DNA of 64,000 nt, taken from the NCBI RefSeq assembly GCF_900639915.1, contig NZ_CAAAID010000003.1:1-64000 (forward strand), in the 5' to 3' direction. The notes beneath the pieces were generated by a model. The model made no database searches, was not told the origin of the DNA, and was given only the letters and a program-made list of their open reading frames with translations. The position numbers and the translations under genes were made by a program. The DNA is from Legionella nagasakiensis (GTDB lineage Bacteria > Pseudomonadota > Gammaproteobacteria > Legionellales > Legionellaceae). Of the stretch, positions 16,700 to 26,650 are shown one piece after another. The first letter of the stretch is position 1. Each line of letters starts with the position of its first letter.

Positions 16700-19600
16700 A
16701 TGTCTTACAAATTTGAAGCGGGTAAAGATCAAATCATTGAAACCATTGTTGACAAGATAAGGCAAAAAATAAGTGGGGAACAAGCTGTTTTTTGCGCAGA
16801 GTTTGTACGTCAGTTTTTTGGTACCGTGGCATTGGACGATCTGTTAGAGTGGGAAATAGATGATCTATACGGCGCTGCCATCAATTTCTGGTCTCTTATA
16901 TATCGTCGTGCACCCGATGAAACTAAAATTAGAATCTACAATCCTGATTTTGAGCGACACGGTTGGCAGACCACTCATACCGTAGTCGAAATCATATGTA
17001 AAGATATGCCATTTTTGGTGGACTCCATTCGTATGGTTGTCAACCGTATGGGCTTATCTTCCCATCTCATCATTCATATGGGGGGCGTGCGTTTATTACG
17101 TGGAAAAGATAATGAAGTAACGGGCGTATTACCACAATACGATCAAACACATTCAGAAGCAGAAACCGATGCTCCTATTTTTATGGAAATTGATCGACAA
17201 ACCGACCCTCGCATACTGGATGAATTATACCGAAATTTTGAACGTGTATTAGAAGATAATCGTGTTGTTGTCGAAGATTGGCATCCTATGCGAGAAAAAG
17301 TCAGACTGATTATTCATGAACTGGATATTGCTTCTCCTACTTTGGATCCAAATGAAGTTGCAGAAACTAAAGCCTTTTTAAATTGGATTGAAGATCACCA
17401 CTTTACTTTTCTTGGCATTAGAGATTATGAAATCGTTCATAAAGGTAAAGAAACCATTTTACAAGCTATCCCTGAAACTGGATTAGGCGTGCTTAAGCAA
17501 GGGTTAAGTAAATCAAAAGCACGAAGCATTTCTGCTATGACGCCTGAAGCGAGGGAATTAACCTTATCTTCTCGTATTCTAGTGATGTCTAAAACGAACA
17601 CACTCGCTACGGTCCATCGTGATGCTTATACCGATTATATCGGTGTAAAACGGTTTAATAAAAAGGGACAGGTAATTGGTGAATGTCGCATTATTGGTTT
17701 ATATACTTCAGCAGCCTATAATACCAACCCCAAGCATATCCCATTCTTGCGTCATAAAGTGGCGCAAATTATGAAGAATTCGTTATTGAGTCCACGCAGT
17801 CATGCCGGGAAAATCTTACTCAATATTTTAGAAACATTGCCTCGTGATGACTTAATTCAAGCATCAGAAGATGAATTGCTTGAAATTGCAATGGGAATTT
17901 TCCATATGCAAGAGCGGCGACGTATCAGAATGTTTGCCCGCGTAGATGTTTATCGCCGATTTATATCTTGTCTGGTCTATGTCCCCAGAGAGCGCTTTAA
18001 TACAGAGCTTCGGCAGGAAATGCAGGAAGTGTTACGTGAAAGCTTTAATGCGCAAGAAATTACTTTTTCCACTCGTTTTTCTGAATCTGTTTTAGCTCGG
18101 ATTCATTTTATTATCCGAATTAATCCACAAGAAAGCATTGAATTCAACTTTAAGGAAGTTGAGAAGAAATTAATTGAGATAGGACGCTCCTGGATCGATG
18201 ATTTACAACAACACTTAGCCGAAGCGTTTGGTGAAGAAAGGGCTAATCGTTTATATATGCAATATAAGGATGTTTTCCCGGCGGTTTATATGACCAATTT
18301 CCCTCCTCGAACGGCAGTATTTGATATTAAACATATCGAGCAACTTTCCAGGGAAAATGTGTTAAGTATGAATTTTTACCGTCCTTTAGATGAATTTTCA
18401 GATACATTTAGACTTAAAATATATCAAAACGATACAACCATTCCTTTATCGGACGTTTTGCCCATTATTGAAAATCTTGGGATGAAGGCACTCACGGAAC
18501 GTCCATATTCGCTTAAGTTTGCTGATGAAAAAGTAACCTGGATCAATGACTTTGCCATGCAATATACGCGTGGTAATATCTTTAATTTTGATGATATCAG
18601 AGACTTATTTCAAAATGCATTTACCAATATTTGGTTTGGTAATGCAGAAAACGATGGTTTTAATCAACTCGTGTTAGCAGCTGGCCTAGATTGGCGGCAA
18701 GTCTCTGTTTTAAGAACTTACGCTAAATATTTTAAACAAATTGGTATAACATTTAGTCAGGATTATATCATTTCCGCATTAAATAATAATGCATTACTTG
18801 CAAAAAAATTAGTGCAACTATTTGAACTGCATTTCAATCCAATAAAAATAAAAAATCGTGAAAATCGGATTCATAGTTTGGTCTCAGAAATATTAACGGA
18901 TTTGGATGCAGTGGAAAACTTGGACGAAGATAAAATTATTCGTCAGTACATCCAAGCCATAACGTCAACATTACGTACTAACTTTTATCAACTTGATGAG
19001 GATGGTGAATATAAAAATTATATTTCCATAAAATTAAACAGTAAAACCATTGCCGGTGTTCCTAGACCTTATCCAATGTTTGAAATTTTTGTTTATTCAC
19101 CTAAATTAGAAGGGGTTCATTTAAGGTGTGGCAAAGTTGCAAGAGGAGGGATCCGTTGGTCTGATCGCAAGGAAGATTTTCGCACAGAAATATTAGGATT
19201 AATGAAAGCCCAACAAGTCAAAAATGCGGTCATTGTGCCCAGCGGAGCCAAGGGTGGATTTGTTGCCAAACAATTACCAGTGAGTGGTAGTCGTGAAGAA
19301 ATGCTTGCTGAAGGAATTAATTGTTATAAATTATTTATCCGCGGTTTGTTAGATATTACGGATAACTACAAAGAGGGGCTTATTGCCAAACCAGTCAATG
19401 TTATTTGCTATGATGAAGATGATCCTTATCTGGTTGTTGCCGCCGATAAAGGTACAGCCACTTTTTCAGACATTGCCAATGAAATTTCCGTAAAATACGG
19501 TTATTGGTTAGGAGATGCTTTTGCATCTGGTGGCTCAGTTGGATATGACCACAAAAAAATGGGTATTACTGCCAAAGGTGCCTGGGAGTCAGTCAAACGC

Positions 19601-21586
19601 CATTTTTATGAAATGGGGATGGATATCCAAACAACCGACTTTACTGTTGTGGGAATTGGCGATATGGCAGGCGATGTTTTCGGCAATGGTATGTTGTTGT
19701 CTAAGCGCATCAAATTAGTTGCTGCCTTTAATCACATGCATATTTTTATCGATCCCGATCCTGACCCTGAAATAAGTTTTAAAGAACGGCAGCGTTTATT
19801 TAATTTACCACGCTCATCTTGGGCAGATTATGATAAAAAACTAATTTCTAAAGGTGGTGGTGTTTTTAATCGTAGCGCCAAATCGATTGTAGTCAGCAAA
19901 GAAATGAAACAATTTCTTGGAATTAAACCAGCTTCTGTCGAACCGAATGAATTAATACGCATTATTTTGCAGGCTAAGGTTGATCTACTTTGGAGTGCAG
20001 GCATTGGCACCTTTATTAAAGCAAAATCAGAAACCAATGCTGAAGTTGGTGATCGAACCAATGACATGATACGTGTTAATGCAAAACAATTGTGCTGTAA
20101 AGTGATTGGTGAGGGCGGTAATCTAGGTCTTACTCAGTTGGCACGGGTTGAATACGCTTTAAATGGCGGTTTTATTTATACAGATTTTATTGATAATTCT
20201 GCAGGAGTTAGCTGTTCGGATAAAGAAGTTAATATCAAAATTCTGCTTGATATGATTGTCGCTGCTGGTGATTTAACCATCAAGCAGCGTAATGAATTAT
20301 TACTTGAAATGACTGACGAAGTTTCGCGACTGGTCTTGCGTGAAAATTATTTACAAACTCGTGCTATCAGTTTAATGGCTGATCAATCATTACGTTCGTT
20401 GGAATTACATTCCCGTTATATTAATGAATTGGAACGTAGTGGAAAACTGGATAGACGTCTTGAGTTTTTACCTGATGAAAAAACATTGTTAGAGCGCAAA
20501 CTGGCTGGAAAAGGTCTAAGCAGGCCAAGTATGTCCGTCTTGTTTTGTTACAGTAAAATCTTATTGAAAGAAGCAATTTTATCATCCGATGTCCCTGAGG
20601 ATGCTTATCTTGAGCAATTTTTAATTCGGTCATTTCCTGAACCATTACAGGTTCGCTTTAGGGATGAGATGCAACGTCATCCTCTGAAGCGGGAAATCAT
20701 TGCAACTAAACTCAGTAACATTATTATTAACGAGATGGGTTTTTCATTTGTATTCCGCATGCAGGATGAGACCGGAGCGCCAGTTTCTGCGATCGTACGA
20801 GCCTACATGATTACACGCAGTATTCTTGATATGGATACCATTTGGAAACAAATTGATGCTTTAGGCAACCAGATTAGCGCAGAGAGTCAGATAGAAATTA
20901 TGATGATGTATGTGCGCCTTCTCAGACGACTGGTTCGCTGGTTTTTACGCAGTCAACGTAAACGTTTAGACATCTCCAAAGCAGTTAAATTGTATGCCGC
21001 CGGCGTAGAAGAATTAAAAAAATCTCTACCAGGAATTTTGGGGGATAATAATCGTGCTAAATACGATGAGCATCATAGAAAATATCAAGAAATGGGATTA
21101 ACGAAACATTTAGCTCATGAATTAACAATCACTCGAGCATTGTTCGCTGTATTGGATATTATTGAGGTGGCTCATCAATTGAATGTTAAAATAAGCAAAG
21201 CAGCTGAAGTTTACTTTAATATTGGCGAGTTTCTTGAATTGGCATGGATTCGTACACAAGTCATCATTCAACCTACTGATAATCATTGGGAAGCCTTATC
21301 AAGAGAAGCTTTACGGGATGATTTAGACTGGCAGCAACGACAATTAACTGCTGGGATTATTCTTTTTGATGAAAAGAAAAAAGATTTTATGAAATGCTTT
21401 AATATATGGGCAGAAAAACATGCCAATCTTATTGAAAGATGGCGTCATGTATTAAATAACTTACGATCAACCAACACCTTGAACTACACCATGTTTTTTG
21501 TGGCGACCCGTGAATTACTTGATTTAACTCAAACAACCATGCAAATGCATGAAAACAAAAATCGCAAGGAATTGGTGGAAGCATGA
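16700..21586 (+). CDS. gdhB: NAD-specific glutamate dehydrogenase, large (GDH-180) class
   Basis: Catalyses oxidative deamination of glutamate to 2-oxoglutarate with NAD+, a central step for a bacterium that lives on amino acids. At 1628 residues it matches the 180-kDa class: long N-terminal ACT-like segments (EIICKDMPFLVDSIRMVVNR near residue 95; WIEDHHFTFLGIRDYE near 230), then the catalytic domain with RGGIRWSDRKEDFRTEILGL (about 815) and VPSGAKGGFVAKQL (about 850) carrying the active-site Lys, and nucleotide-binding GIGDMAGDVFGNGML (about 985). The start is supported by GGGGTG 8-9 nt upstream. No frameshift seen over the full length. Confidence 0.95.
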   Translation: MSYKFEAGKDQIIETIVDKIRQKISGEQAVFCAEFVRQFFGTVALDDLLEWEIDDLYGAAINFWSLIYRRAPDETKIRIYNPDFERHGWQTTHTVVEIICKDMPFLVDSIRMVVNRMGLSSHLIIHMGGVRLLRGKDNEVTGVLPQYDQTHSEAETDAPIFMEIDRQTDPRILDELYRNFERVLEDNRVVVEDWHPMREKVRLIIHELDIASPTLDPNEVAETKAFLNWIEDHHFTFLGIRDYEIVHKGKETILQAIPETGLGVLKQGLSKSKARSISAMTPEARELTLSSRILVMSKTNTLATVHRDAYTDYIGVKRFNKKGQVIGECRIIGLYTSAAYNTNPKHIPFLRHKVAQIMKNSLLSPRSHAGKILLNILETLPRDDLIQASEDELLEIAMGIFHMQERRRIRMFARVDVYRRFISCLVYVPRERFNTELRQEMQEVLRESFNAQEITFSTRFSESVLARIHFIIRINPQESIEFNFKEVEKKLIEIGRSWIDDLQQHLAEAFGEERANRLYMQYKDVFPAVYMTNFPPRTAVFDIKHIEQLSRENVLSMNFYRPLDEFSDTFRLKIYQNDTTIPLSDVLPIIENLGMKALTERPYSLKFADEKVTWINDFAMQYTRGNIFNFDDIRDLFQNAFTNIWFGNAENDGFNQLVLAAGLDWRQVSVLRTYAKYFKQIGITFSQDYIISALNNNALLAKKLVQLFELHFNPIKIKNRENRIHSLVSEILTDLDAVENLDEDKIIRQYIQAITSTLRTNFYQLDEDGEYKNYISIKLNSKTIAGVPRPYPMFEIFVYSPKLEGVHLRCGKVARGGIRWSDRKEDFRTEILGLMKAQQVKNAVIVPSGAKGGFVAKQLPVSGSREEMLAEGINCYKLFIRGLLDITDNYKEGLIAKPVNVICYDEDDPYLVVAADKGTATFSDIANEISVKYGYWLGDAFASGGSVGYDHKKMGITAKGAWESVKRHFYEMGMDIQTTDFTVVGIGDMAGDVFGNGMLLSKRIKLVAAFNHMHIFIDPDPDPEISFKERQRLFNLPRSSWADYDKKLISKGGGVFNRSAKSIVVSKEMKQFLGIKPASVEPNELIRIILQAKVDLLWSAGIGTFIKAKSETNAEVGDRTNDMIRVNAKQLCCKVIGEGGNLGLTQLARVEYALNGGFIYTDFIDNSAGVSCSDKEVNIKILLDMIVAAGDLTIKQRNELLLEMTDEVSRLVLRENYLQTRAISLMADQSLRSLELHSRYINELERSGKLDRRLEFLPDEKTLLERKLAGKGLSRPSMSVLFCYSKILLKEAILSSDVPEDAYLEQFLIRSFPEPLQVRFRDEMQRHPLKREIIATKLSNIIINEMGFSFVFRMQDETGAPVSAIVRAYMITRSILDMDTIWKQIDALGNQISAESQIEIMMMYVRLLRRLVRWFLRSQRKRLDISKAVKLYAAGVEELKKSLPGILGDNNRAKYDEHHRKYQEMGLTKHLAHELTITRALFAVLDIIEVAHQLNVKISKAAEVYFNIGEFLELAWIRTQVIIQPTDNHWEALSREALRDDLDWQQRQLTAGIILFDEKKKDFMKCFNIWAEKHANLIERWRHVLNNLRSTNTLNYTMFFVATRELLDLTQTTMQMHENKNRKELVEA

Positions 21587-21648
21587 AGCTTGATGTATTG
21601 AGGTGAAACATAACGAGGATTTTTAATTCATAATAACAAGGAGTATGT

Positions 21649-22194
21649 GTGAAACGCGCTGTAGTTACTTACTCAATGGGCTCTAAAGTCATTCACTGGT
21701 TAAGTGCTGTAATTGTCATTACGATGTTGTCACTTAGCTTTTTTTTGGGAGATTTGCCAGAAAAATACCAACCTTTGGGCTATCTTATTCATAAGTCATT
21801 TGGATTAACTGTCCTTTTTTTATTTTTTTTACGTATACTTTGGATTATCTGTCGAGGTAAACCCTCCTTGCCTACAACTGTTCCAGGTTGGCAGAAAATA
21901 ATGGCAAGAAGCGTGCAATATAGCTTATATGTCTTTTTGTTTGCTATGCCAATGAGTGGTTGGATTATGTCGGTTTCGGCAAATAGAATCCCTGTTTTTT
22001 TTGGCTTATTTCCAGTTCCTTTGCCAATTGAGCCTAATAAAGGACTAGCAAAATTGATGGCTGATGCTCATGGAGTCATTGCATGGATTTTAATTGTCCT
22101 TATCGTTTTGCATGTTGCTGGTGCGATGAAGCACTATTTCATCGATAAAGATCGGGTTTTGCAAAGCATGCTATCCGATTCTAGGCAAGATTGA
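21649..22194 (+). CDS. Cytochrome b561
   Basis: This 181-residue inner-membrane di-haem electron carrier has four membrane helices and conserved haem-ligand histidines (KVIHWLSAVIV, LIHKSFGLTVL, DAHGVIAWILIV, VLHVAGAMKHYF), with the YSLYVFLFAMPMSGWIMS signature. E. coli CybB, in the same family, passes electrons from superoxide or quinol. The start is GTG at 21649 with AAGGAG upstream. The end overlaps the convergent ygfZ by 14 nt. Confidence 0.9.
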   Translation: MKRAVVTYSMGSKVIHWLSAVIVITMLSLSFFLGDLPEKYQPLGYLIHKSFGLTVLFLFFLRILWIICRGKPSLPTTVPGWQKIMARSVQYSLYVFLFAMPMSGWIMSVSANRIPVFFGLFPVPLPIEPNKGLAKLMADAHGVIAWILIVLIVLHVAGAMKHYFIDKDRVLQSMLSDSRQD

Positions 22195-23143
22195 TCATCT
22201 GCTGATGTCCTTCAATCAGGCACTGAGATGGATGATTGAGTAAGATACTGGCGGCAATAATGAACTGTTCATCATCTATAGGACAAAAATCGATAAGCTC
22301 GCCAATCTCGGTCTGGCTATTGTCGGCATACAATTTTTTCCCTGATAGTAAGGGTTCTTTTGTTTGAATAACAAATGATTTTAGTTCATGTTTTAATGTT
22401 GCGCGAAAATGCGTTCGCGCAATAATTTCCTGGCCTCTATAGCATCCTTTAGCAAAATTCAAATAACCTGAATGATGTAAACTCAAGCGATGAGGGAGAA
22501 ATAAACCGCGTGATTCAGGATAAATATCAATCCGATGATTTTTTAATTGCAATGCATGCCATGCAAGAGATCCACGCCATTGATTTTTTTGTAAATAAGG
22601 GGTTACAAACGCAGTTTGCTCGGCAGAAACAAGAAAAATAAAAAAATGATTCCCTAAGTGATAACAGCAATACTCATCATTGTTAAACACACTCAATTCA
22701 TCCATTGGGGGTTCAAGATCAAAAGGAATTAAATCTTCTTGATTTTGCAGATAGAATCCAAATAATTGGTAGGAAGAAGAAGCCCGTAAATGCACCTTAG
22801 AAAACATCGCAGCTTTCATTAAGGATTGCTGGGTATCCTCCATCAAATCATTTGGAAGAATAAGATGAAGTCCTTGCCACTCCAATACATCAAGTAACGC
22901 CATGACACGGCCTTTTAAATTACACAGCGCCCCTTGACGCATTTGCCAGGGATGAACTTCTCGAACATCACAACTTAATTGTCCTTGTAAAAATTCCCTG
23001 CCCTGTTCTCCTTGGACATTCATGATTCCCAGATAAGATAAATCAAAGAGATAATTCTTATGCGGTTCAAAAATTAATTCCAAATTCAGAGGCGAAAAAA
23101 CGGTGAATGAACGGTTATTAATAAGATAATGTGTTTCGGTCAT
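22181..23143 (-). CDS. ygfZ: tRNA-modifying / Fe-S assembly factor YgfZ (folate-binding)
   Basis: YgfZ is a GcvT-like folate-binding protein needed for maturation of some Fe-S enzymes, including the tRNA methylthiolase MiaB. The diagnostic K-G-C-Y-x-G-Q-E motif is present (NFAKGCYRGQEIIARTHFRA). Length is 320 residues from the ATG at 23143. An in-frame ATG at 23185 was rejected because it overlaps the -10 box of the likely promoter and would lie upstream of the transcript start. It is divergent from sdhE, the same arrangement as in enterobacteria. Confidence 0.9.
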   Translation of the reverse strand: MTETHYLINNRSFTVFSPLNLELIFEPHKNYLFDLSYLGIMNVQGEQGREFLQGQLSCDVREVHPWQMRQGALCNLKGRVMALLDVLEWQGLHLILPNDLMEDTQQSLMKAAMFSKVHLRASSSYQLFGFYLQNQEDLIPFDLEPPMDELSVFNNDEYCCYHLGNHFFIFLVSAEQTAFVTPYLQKNQWRGSLAWHALQLKNHRIDIYPESRGLFLPHRLSLHHSGYLNFAKGCYRGQEIIARTHFRATLKHELKSFVIQTKEPLLSGKKLYADNSQTEIGELIDFCPIDDEQFIIAASILLNHPSQCLIEGHQQMINLA

Positions 23144-23183
23144 CGATGTTTTGGATTGCTGTTCTATAGAGTCATAGTGTACC

Positions 23184-23189
23184 ATTATA
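23184..23189 (-). promoter_or_regulatory. Consensus -10 box for ygfZ
   Basis: On the minus strand TATAAT occupies 23189-23184, 41 nt upstream of the ATG at 23143. No good -35 is visible at the usual spacing (GTCAAA/CAAACT are the nearest). On the plus strand, TGTGTTAAAAT at 23191-23201 could be an extended -10 for the divergent sdhE, so the promoters are probably back to back. Confidence 0.45.
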
Positions 23190-23219
23190 GTGTGTTAAAA
23201 TCTTTTAGTTTGACAGCGC

Positions 23220-23471
23220 ATGGTATCTTCCGAAAAAAAAGCCAAAATAATCTGGCATTGCCGGCGGGGCATGCTCGAACTGGATTTAATCCTGAGTCAC
23301 TTCATGGAAAAACAATTTGATTTGCTATCTGATAAACAAATCCACGCGTTTGAAAAGCTATTGAATTGTCAGGATCCCGATATTCATGCCTGGTTAATGG
23401 GTTATGAGCAACCAGATGACAAGGAGCTAGCCAATATTGTTGCCATTATCAAACTTTACAATAACCATTAA
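23220..23471 (+). CDS. sdhE: FAD assembly factor SdhE
   Basis: SdhE promotes covalent attachment of FAD to succinate dehydrogenase SdhA. The 83-residue protein contains the invariant RRGMLELDLIL segment (RGxxE motif, about residues 15-25) and the acidic tail DPDIHAWLMGYEQPDD, both diagnostic. It is divergent from ygfZ and overlaps ygfX by 35 nt, reproducing the ygfZ / sdhE-ygfX locus of other gamma-proteobacteria. Confidence 0.93.
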   Translation: MVSSEKKAKIIWHCRRGMLELDLILSHFMEKQFDLLSDKQIHAFEKLLNCQDPDIHAWLMGYEQPDDKELANIVAIIKLYNNH

Positions 23472-23853
23472 ACCATCAAAAGACTATTTAAAACTGGCTA
23501 TCCTTAGCCATGGCTTAGCAATGTTTGCCTTATTACAATCTGCCTTACCTCTTAGCATAATAATGATTATGGCTATTGTCTTATTATTTTCACTGCATTC
23601 TATTTTTCATATCAGCAAAGACCCGCCTACTTATAATGGATTATCTTTCCAGTCTGGCGCATGGTTTTTACATCGCTATAATGGACAGCAAATTAAATAT
23701 GAGCACTTATCGATTTTTTTTGATGCTGGCTTCTTTTTCATTGTAGCATTAACCAACCATGATGTTCGAAAAACGTTAACCATTTTTACGGATCAAATCA
23801 CATCATCCCAAAAAAGAATTTTTATGTATTATGGGAAAATAAAGAAAAAATAA
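23437..23853 (+). CDS. ygfX: YgfX-like inner-membrane protein
   Basis: This 138-residue protein has two N-terminal hydrophobic segments and a soluble C-terminal part (DPPTYNGLSFQSGAWFLHRY...). Position after sdhE, size and topology match YgfX (CptA), proposed in E. coli to interact with cytoskeletal proteins or SdhE. Start is TTG at 23437, supported by AAGGAG at 23421-23426 with a 10-nt spacer. The overlap with sdhE suggests translational coupling. Confidence 0.75.
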   Translation: MLPLSNFTITIKPSKDYLKLAILSHGLAMFALLQSALPLSIIMIMAIVLLFSLHSIFHISKDPPTYNGLSFQSGAWFLHRYNGQQIKYEHLSIFFDAGFFFIVALTNHDVRKTLTIFTDQITSSQKRIFMYYGKIKKK

Positions 23854-23912
23854 GAGGTTGTTAATGAATGCCTCATTGCATGTAACGCTGTTGTGATGTC
23901 CATCGATGAAGA

Positions 23913-25037
23913 TTACGTTTGGTTGAAAGCCGATTGGGTCAATGTTTTTTGCTTTGCAACAAGCCACAAAACGCCTAGCCATAATCCTGTGTAACTAAGT
24001 GCATACAAAAAGGAAGACATTGGAGAAGACACCCAACCAAATAGCCATTGGGTAATAAGCTGTTTTACATTACTTGTTGAACCATCGGCACCTTGAAAAA
24101 TAATCATTGCCTGTACTTTTAAGAAAAAAACATGCAAAACATACGCGAGCATGGCATTGGTGCCAAAAATTTTAAAAGGCTCTATCCAATGCTCCCAGTT
24201 CTTAACTTCAATTAACCAATAGCATATAGCCAAAACAAACAAAGCGAGTCCTCCGGTCCATAAAACATAAGAGCTTGTCCAGAGTGCTTTATTAAGTGGA
24301 AATTCCATGCCCCATAGCCATCCAAAAATTGCAAGAAGTGTGCCAGCACAACACAAACCTGTTAATTTTTGTTTTTTTGAACGGATAGACAATAGCCAAA
24401 ACCCAGTCAAGTTTCCCAATAATGCGGTCGCAATTGCTGGAAGAGTACTTAACAATCCCTCTGGATCGTATACTTTTCCATATAAATGAAGTGAAGAAAA
24501 AAGAAGGCGATCCAAAAAAGCAGCAAGGTTTTCTGATGGAGTCAAATGATTTGCACCATAAAAAGGAACAGGAATTTTGGTTAAAAGAAACCAATAGATA
24601 ATTAAAATGGCAAATAGGATAAAAGCTTGTGTTTGAGGTCGTGTGGTTAAAAAAATCAGTGAAGCAAAAAAATAACAAATGGCAATACGTTGCAATACAC
24701 CAAAGAAACGAAGGGTAGTGAAATCAAAATGGGGAAATAAATTTAAAGCCAACCCAATCAAAAATAATAAAATAGAGCGTCTAAAGATTTTTTGTAACAA
24801 ATTCTGAAATGATACGTGTTGTGCACGCGCTTTAGTCAAGGTAAAGGTCAAGGATACGCCAACAATGAAAATAAAAAATGGAAAAACAAGATCAGCCAAG
24901 GTGCATCCATGCCATGAGGAATGCGTTAACCAAGAATAGGTAATTTTATCACCAGGACTATTAACCAAAATCATCAAAGCGACCGTTAAACCTCGGAAGA
25001 CATCTAAGGCTAAGAGGCGAGGATGTTTTTTATTCAT
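23913..25037 (-). CDS. NagX / HGSNAT-like membrane acyltransferase (DUF5009 type)
   Basis: This 374-residue polytopic membrane protein (about ten helices) begins RLLALDVFRGLTVALMILVN, then HSSWHGCTLADLVFPFFIFIVG. That is the signature of bacterial relatives of heparan-alpha-glucosaminide N-acetyltransferase, which move acetyl groups across the membrane to amino sugars. The conserved His in SSWHGCTLADL corresponds to the acetyl-accepting residue of the family. The natural acceptor is unknown here; peptidoglycan, LPS or chitin sugars are possibilities. Confidence 0.8.
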   Translation of the reverse strand: MNKKHPRLLALDVFRGLTVALMILVNSPGDKITYSWLTHSSWHGCTLADLVFPFFIFIVGVSLTFTLTKARAQHVSFQNLLQKIFRRSILLFLIGLALNLFPHFDFTTLRFFGVLQRIAICYFFASLIFLTTRPQTQAFILFAILIIYWFLLTKIPVPFYGANHLTPSENLAAFLDRLLFSSLHLYGKVYDPEGLLSTLPAIATALLGNLTGFWLLSIRSKKQKLTGLCCAGTLLAIFGWLWGMEFPLNKALWTSSYVLWTGGLALFVLAICYWLIEVKNWEHWIEPFKIFGTNAMLAYVLHVFFLKVQAMIIFQGADGSTSNVKQLITQWLFGWVSSPMSSFLYALSYTGLWLGVLWLVAKQKTLTQSAFNQT

Positions 25038-25238
25038 AATGAATGAACTATTTTAAGGAAATGAATTCTATTGTTAAGAATCATTTATTCATTTTTTATA
25101 CATATTAACAAATTTAATATCATATACAAAATCATTTGATGTAACATTTTTTTAAAAATTGGCGAACTTCTCACAAGCCTTGTCATAAAACCTATGTTAA
25201 AATTTCCATACTTCTTAATTAACCTAAGTTCTATTTCC

Positions 25239-26246
25239 ATGCTGGAAAGTGACCGTTTAATCAGTTCGCAGGCCACCTCTGACGACGCCATTGACAGGGC
25301 AATTAGACCGTTAAGTCTTGAGGAATATATTGGTCAGGATGAAGTGAGAGCGCAAATGAGGATCTTCATTGATGCTGCTCTGAAACGTCACGATGCCTTG
25401 GATCATGTCCTTGTTTTTGGTCCACCAGGCTTAGGTAAAACAACGTTGGCAAATATCATTGCTCATGAAATGGGGGTTAACTTACGCCAGACTTCTGGCC
25501 CTGTTCTGGAGCGAGCAGGGGATATCGCGGCTATCTTGACGAATTTGCAGGAAAATGATGTTTTATTTATTGATGAAATTCATCGGTTAAGTCCTGTGAT
25601 TGAAGAAATATTATATCCAGCCATGGAAGATTATAAGCTGGATATTATGATAGGCGAGGGACCGGCAGCACGTTCTATTAAACTGGAATTACCTCCATTT
25701 ACCTTAATCGGTGCAACAACCCGCGCCGGTTCTTTAACGTCGCCCTTGCGTGATCGTTTTGGAATTGTCCAACGATTGGAATTTTATTCCGTTGAGGCTT
25801 TAACGCATATAGTAAATCGTTCGGCCCGATTACTAAATGTTGTTGCTGATGATGAAGGAGCCAGTGAAATTGCTTTACGTTCTCGTGGGACGCCACGCAT
25901 TGCCAATCGTTTATTGAGGCGAGTACGAGATTATGCAGAAGTCAAAGGGGATGGTGTTATTAATCGAATAACAGCACAGCTTGCATTGGATATGCTGCAT
26001 GTGGATCAACATGGCTTCGATGTGATGGATAGAAAACTATTGCTTGCTATCATCGAGCGTTTTGCTGGGGGACCAGTGGGAATTGATAGTATTGCTGCCG
26101 CCATTGGTGAAGAAAAAGGAACCATTGAAGACGTCCTTGAGCCTTACCTGATCCAACAGGGATTTCTAATGCGGACCCCTAGAGGAAGAATGGCAACTCA
26201 ATCGGCCTATGAGCATTTTGGCATCGCAATAACAGAACATAATTAA
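25239..26246 (+). CDS. ruvB: Holliday junction branch-migration ATPase RuvB
   Basis: Hexameric motor of the RuvABC resolvasome. The 335-residue protein has Walker [10 protein letters not shown] (about residue 61), Walker [11 protein letters not shown], sensor 1 LIGATTRAG, sensor 2 [18 protein letters not shown] and a C-terminal winged helix ([13 protein letters not shown]). The start [10 protein letters not shown] (25239) was chosen over an upstream ATG at 25194, whose extra 15 residues do not fit the family. ruvA and ruvC are not adjacent. The stop overlaps the ybgC start (TAATG). Confidence 0.96.
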   Translation: MLESDRLISSQATSDDAIDRAIRPLSLEEYIGQDEVRAQMRIFIDAALKRHDALDHVLVFGPPGLGKTTLANIIAHEMGVNLRQTSGPVLERAGDIAAILTNLQENDVLFIDEIHRLSPVIEEILYPAMEDYKLDIMIGEGPAARSIKLELPPFTLIGATTRAGSLTSPLRDRFGIVQRLEFYSVEALTHIVNRSARLLNVVADDEGASEIALRSRGTPRIANRLLRRVRDYAEVKGDGVINRITAQLALDMLHVDQHGFDVMDRKLLLAIIERFAGGPVGIDSIAAAIGEEKGTIEDVLEPYLIQQGFLMRTPRGRMATQSAYEHFGIAITEHN

Positions 26247-26647
26247 TGCGTATGAATACAGAGAAAGAATACAGAGAACAATTTACAGTTTATGCTGAAG
26301 ACGTGGATCATATGGGCATTGTCTATCATGCGAATTACCTGTATTTTTTTGAGCGTGCCCGAACAGAAATGCTACGTAACCTTGGATTATCTTTGACTGC
26401 AATGGCAAAATATGGTACACATTTCGCCATTCATGACATACATATACGTTACCTTCATCCAGCCAGATTAGATGATGTTCTAACCATTAAAACAAGATGT
26501 GTGCGTCTTAGAATAAGCACGTTGGAGTTTAAACAGCGTATGTATAATCAATTGAATCATTTGTTGAGTGAAATTACCGTCTTTGTCGTCTGTGTGAACG
26601 ACCATCTAAAACCGAAACGTCTACCAGATAATATATTGAAGGAGTAG
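26246..26647 (+). CDS. ybgC: Acyl-CoA thioesterase YbgC (Tol-Pal cluster)
   Basis: This hot-dog-fold thioesterase acts on short acyl-CoA or acyl-ACP and is regularly the first gene of the tol-pal cluster. YAEDVDHMGIVYHANYLYFFERARTEMLRNLG holds the catalytic Asp and the HxxYxxxxE-type motif. It is 133 residues, with TAATG overlap with ruvB and 3 nt to tolQ. Confidence 0.92.
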   Translation: MRMNTEKEYREQFTVYAEDVDHMGIVYHANYLYFFERARTEMLRNLGLSLTAMAKYGTHFAIHDIHIRYLHPARLDDVLTIKTRCVRLRISTLEFKQRMYNQLNHLLSEITVFVVCVNDHLKPKRLPDNILKE

Positions 26648-26650
26648 AAC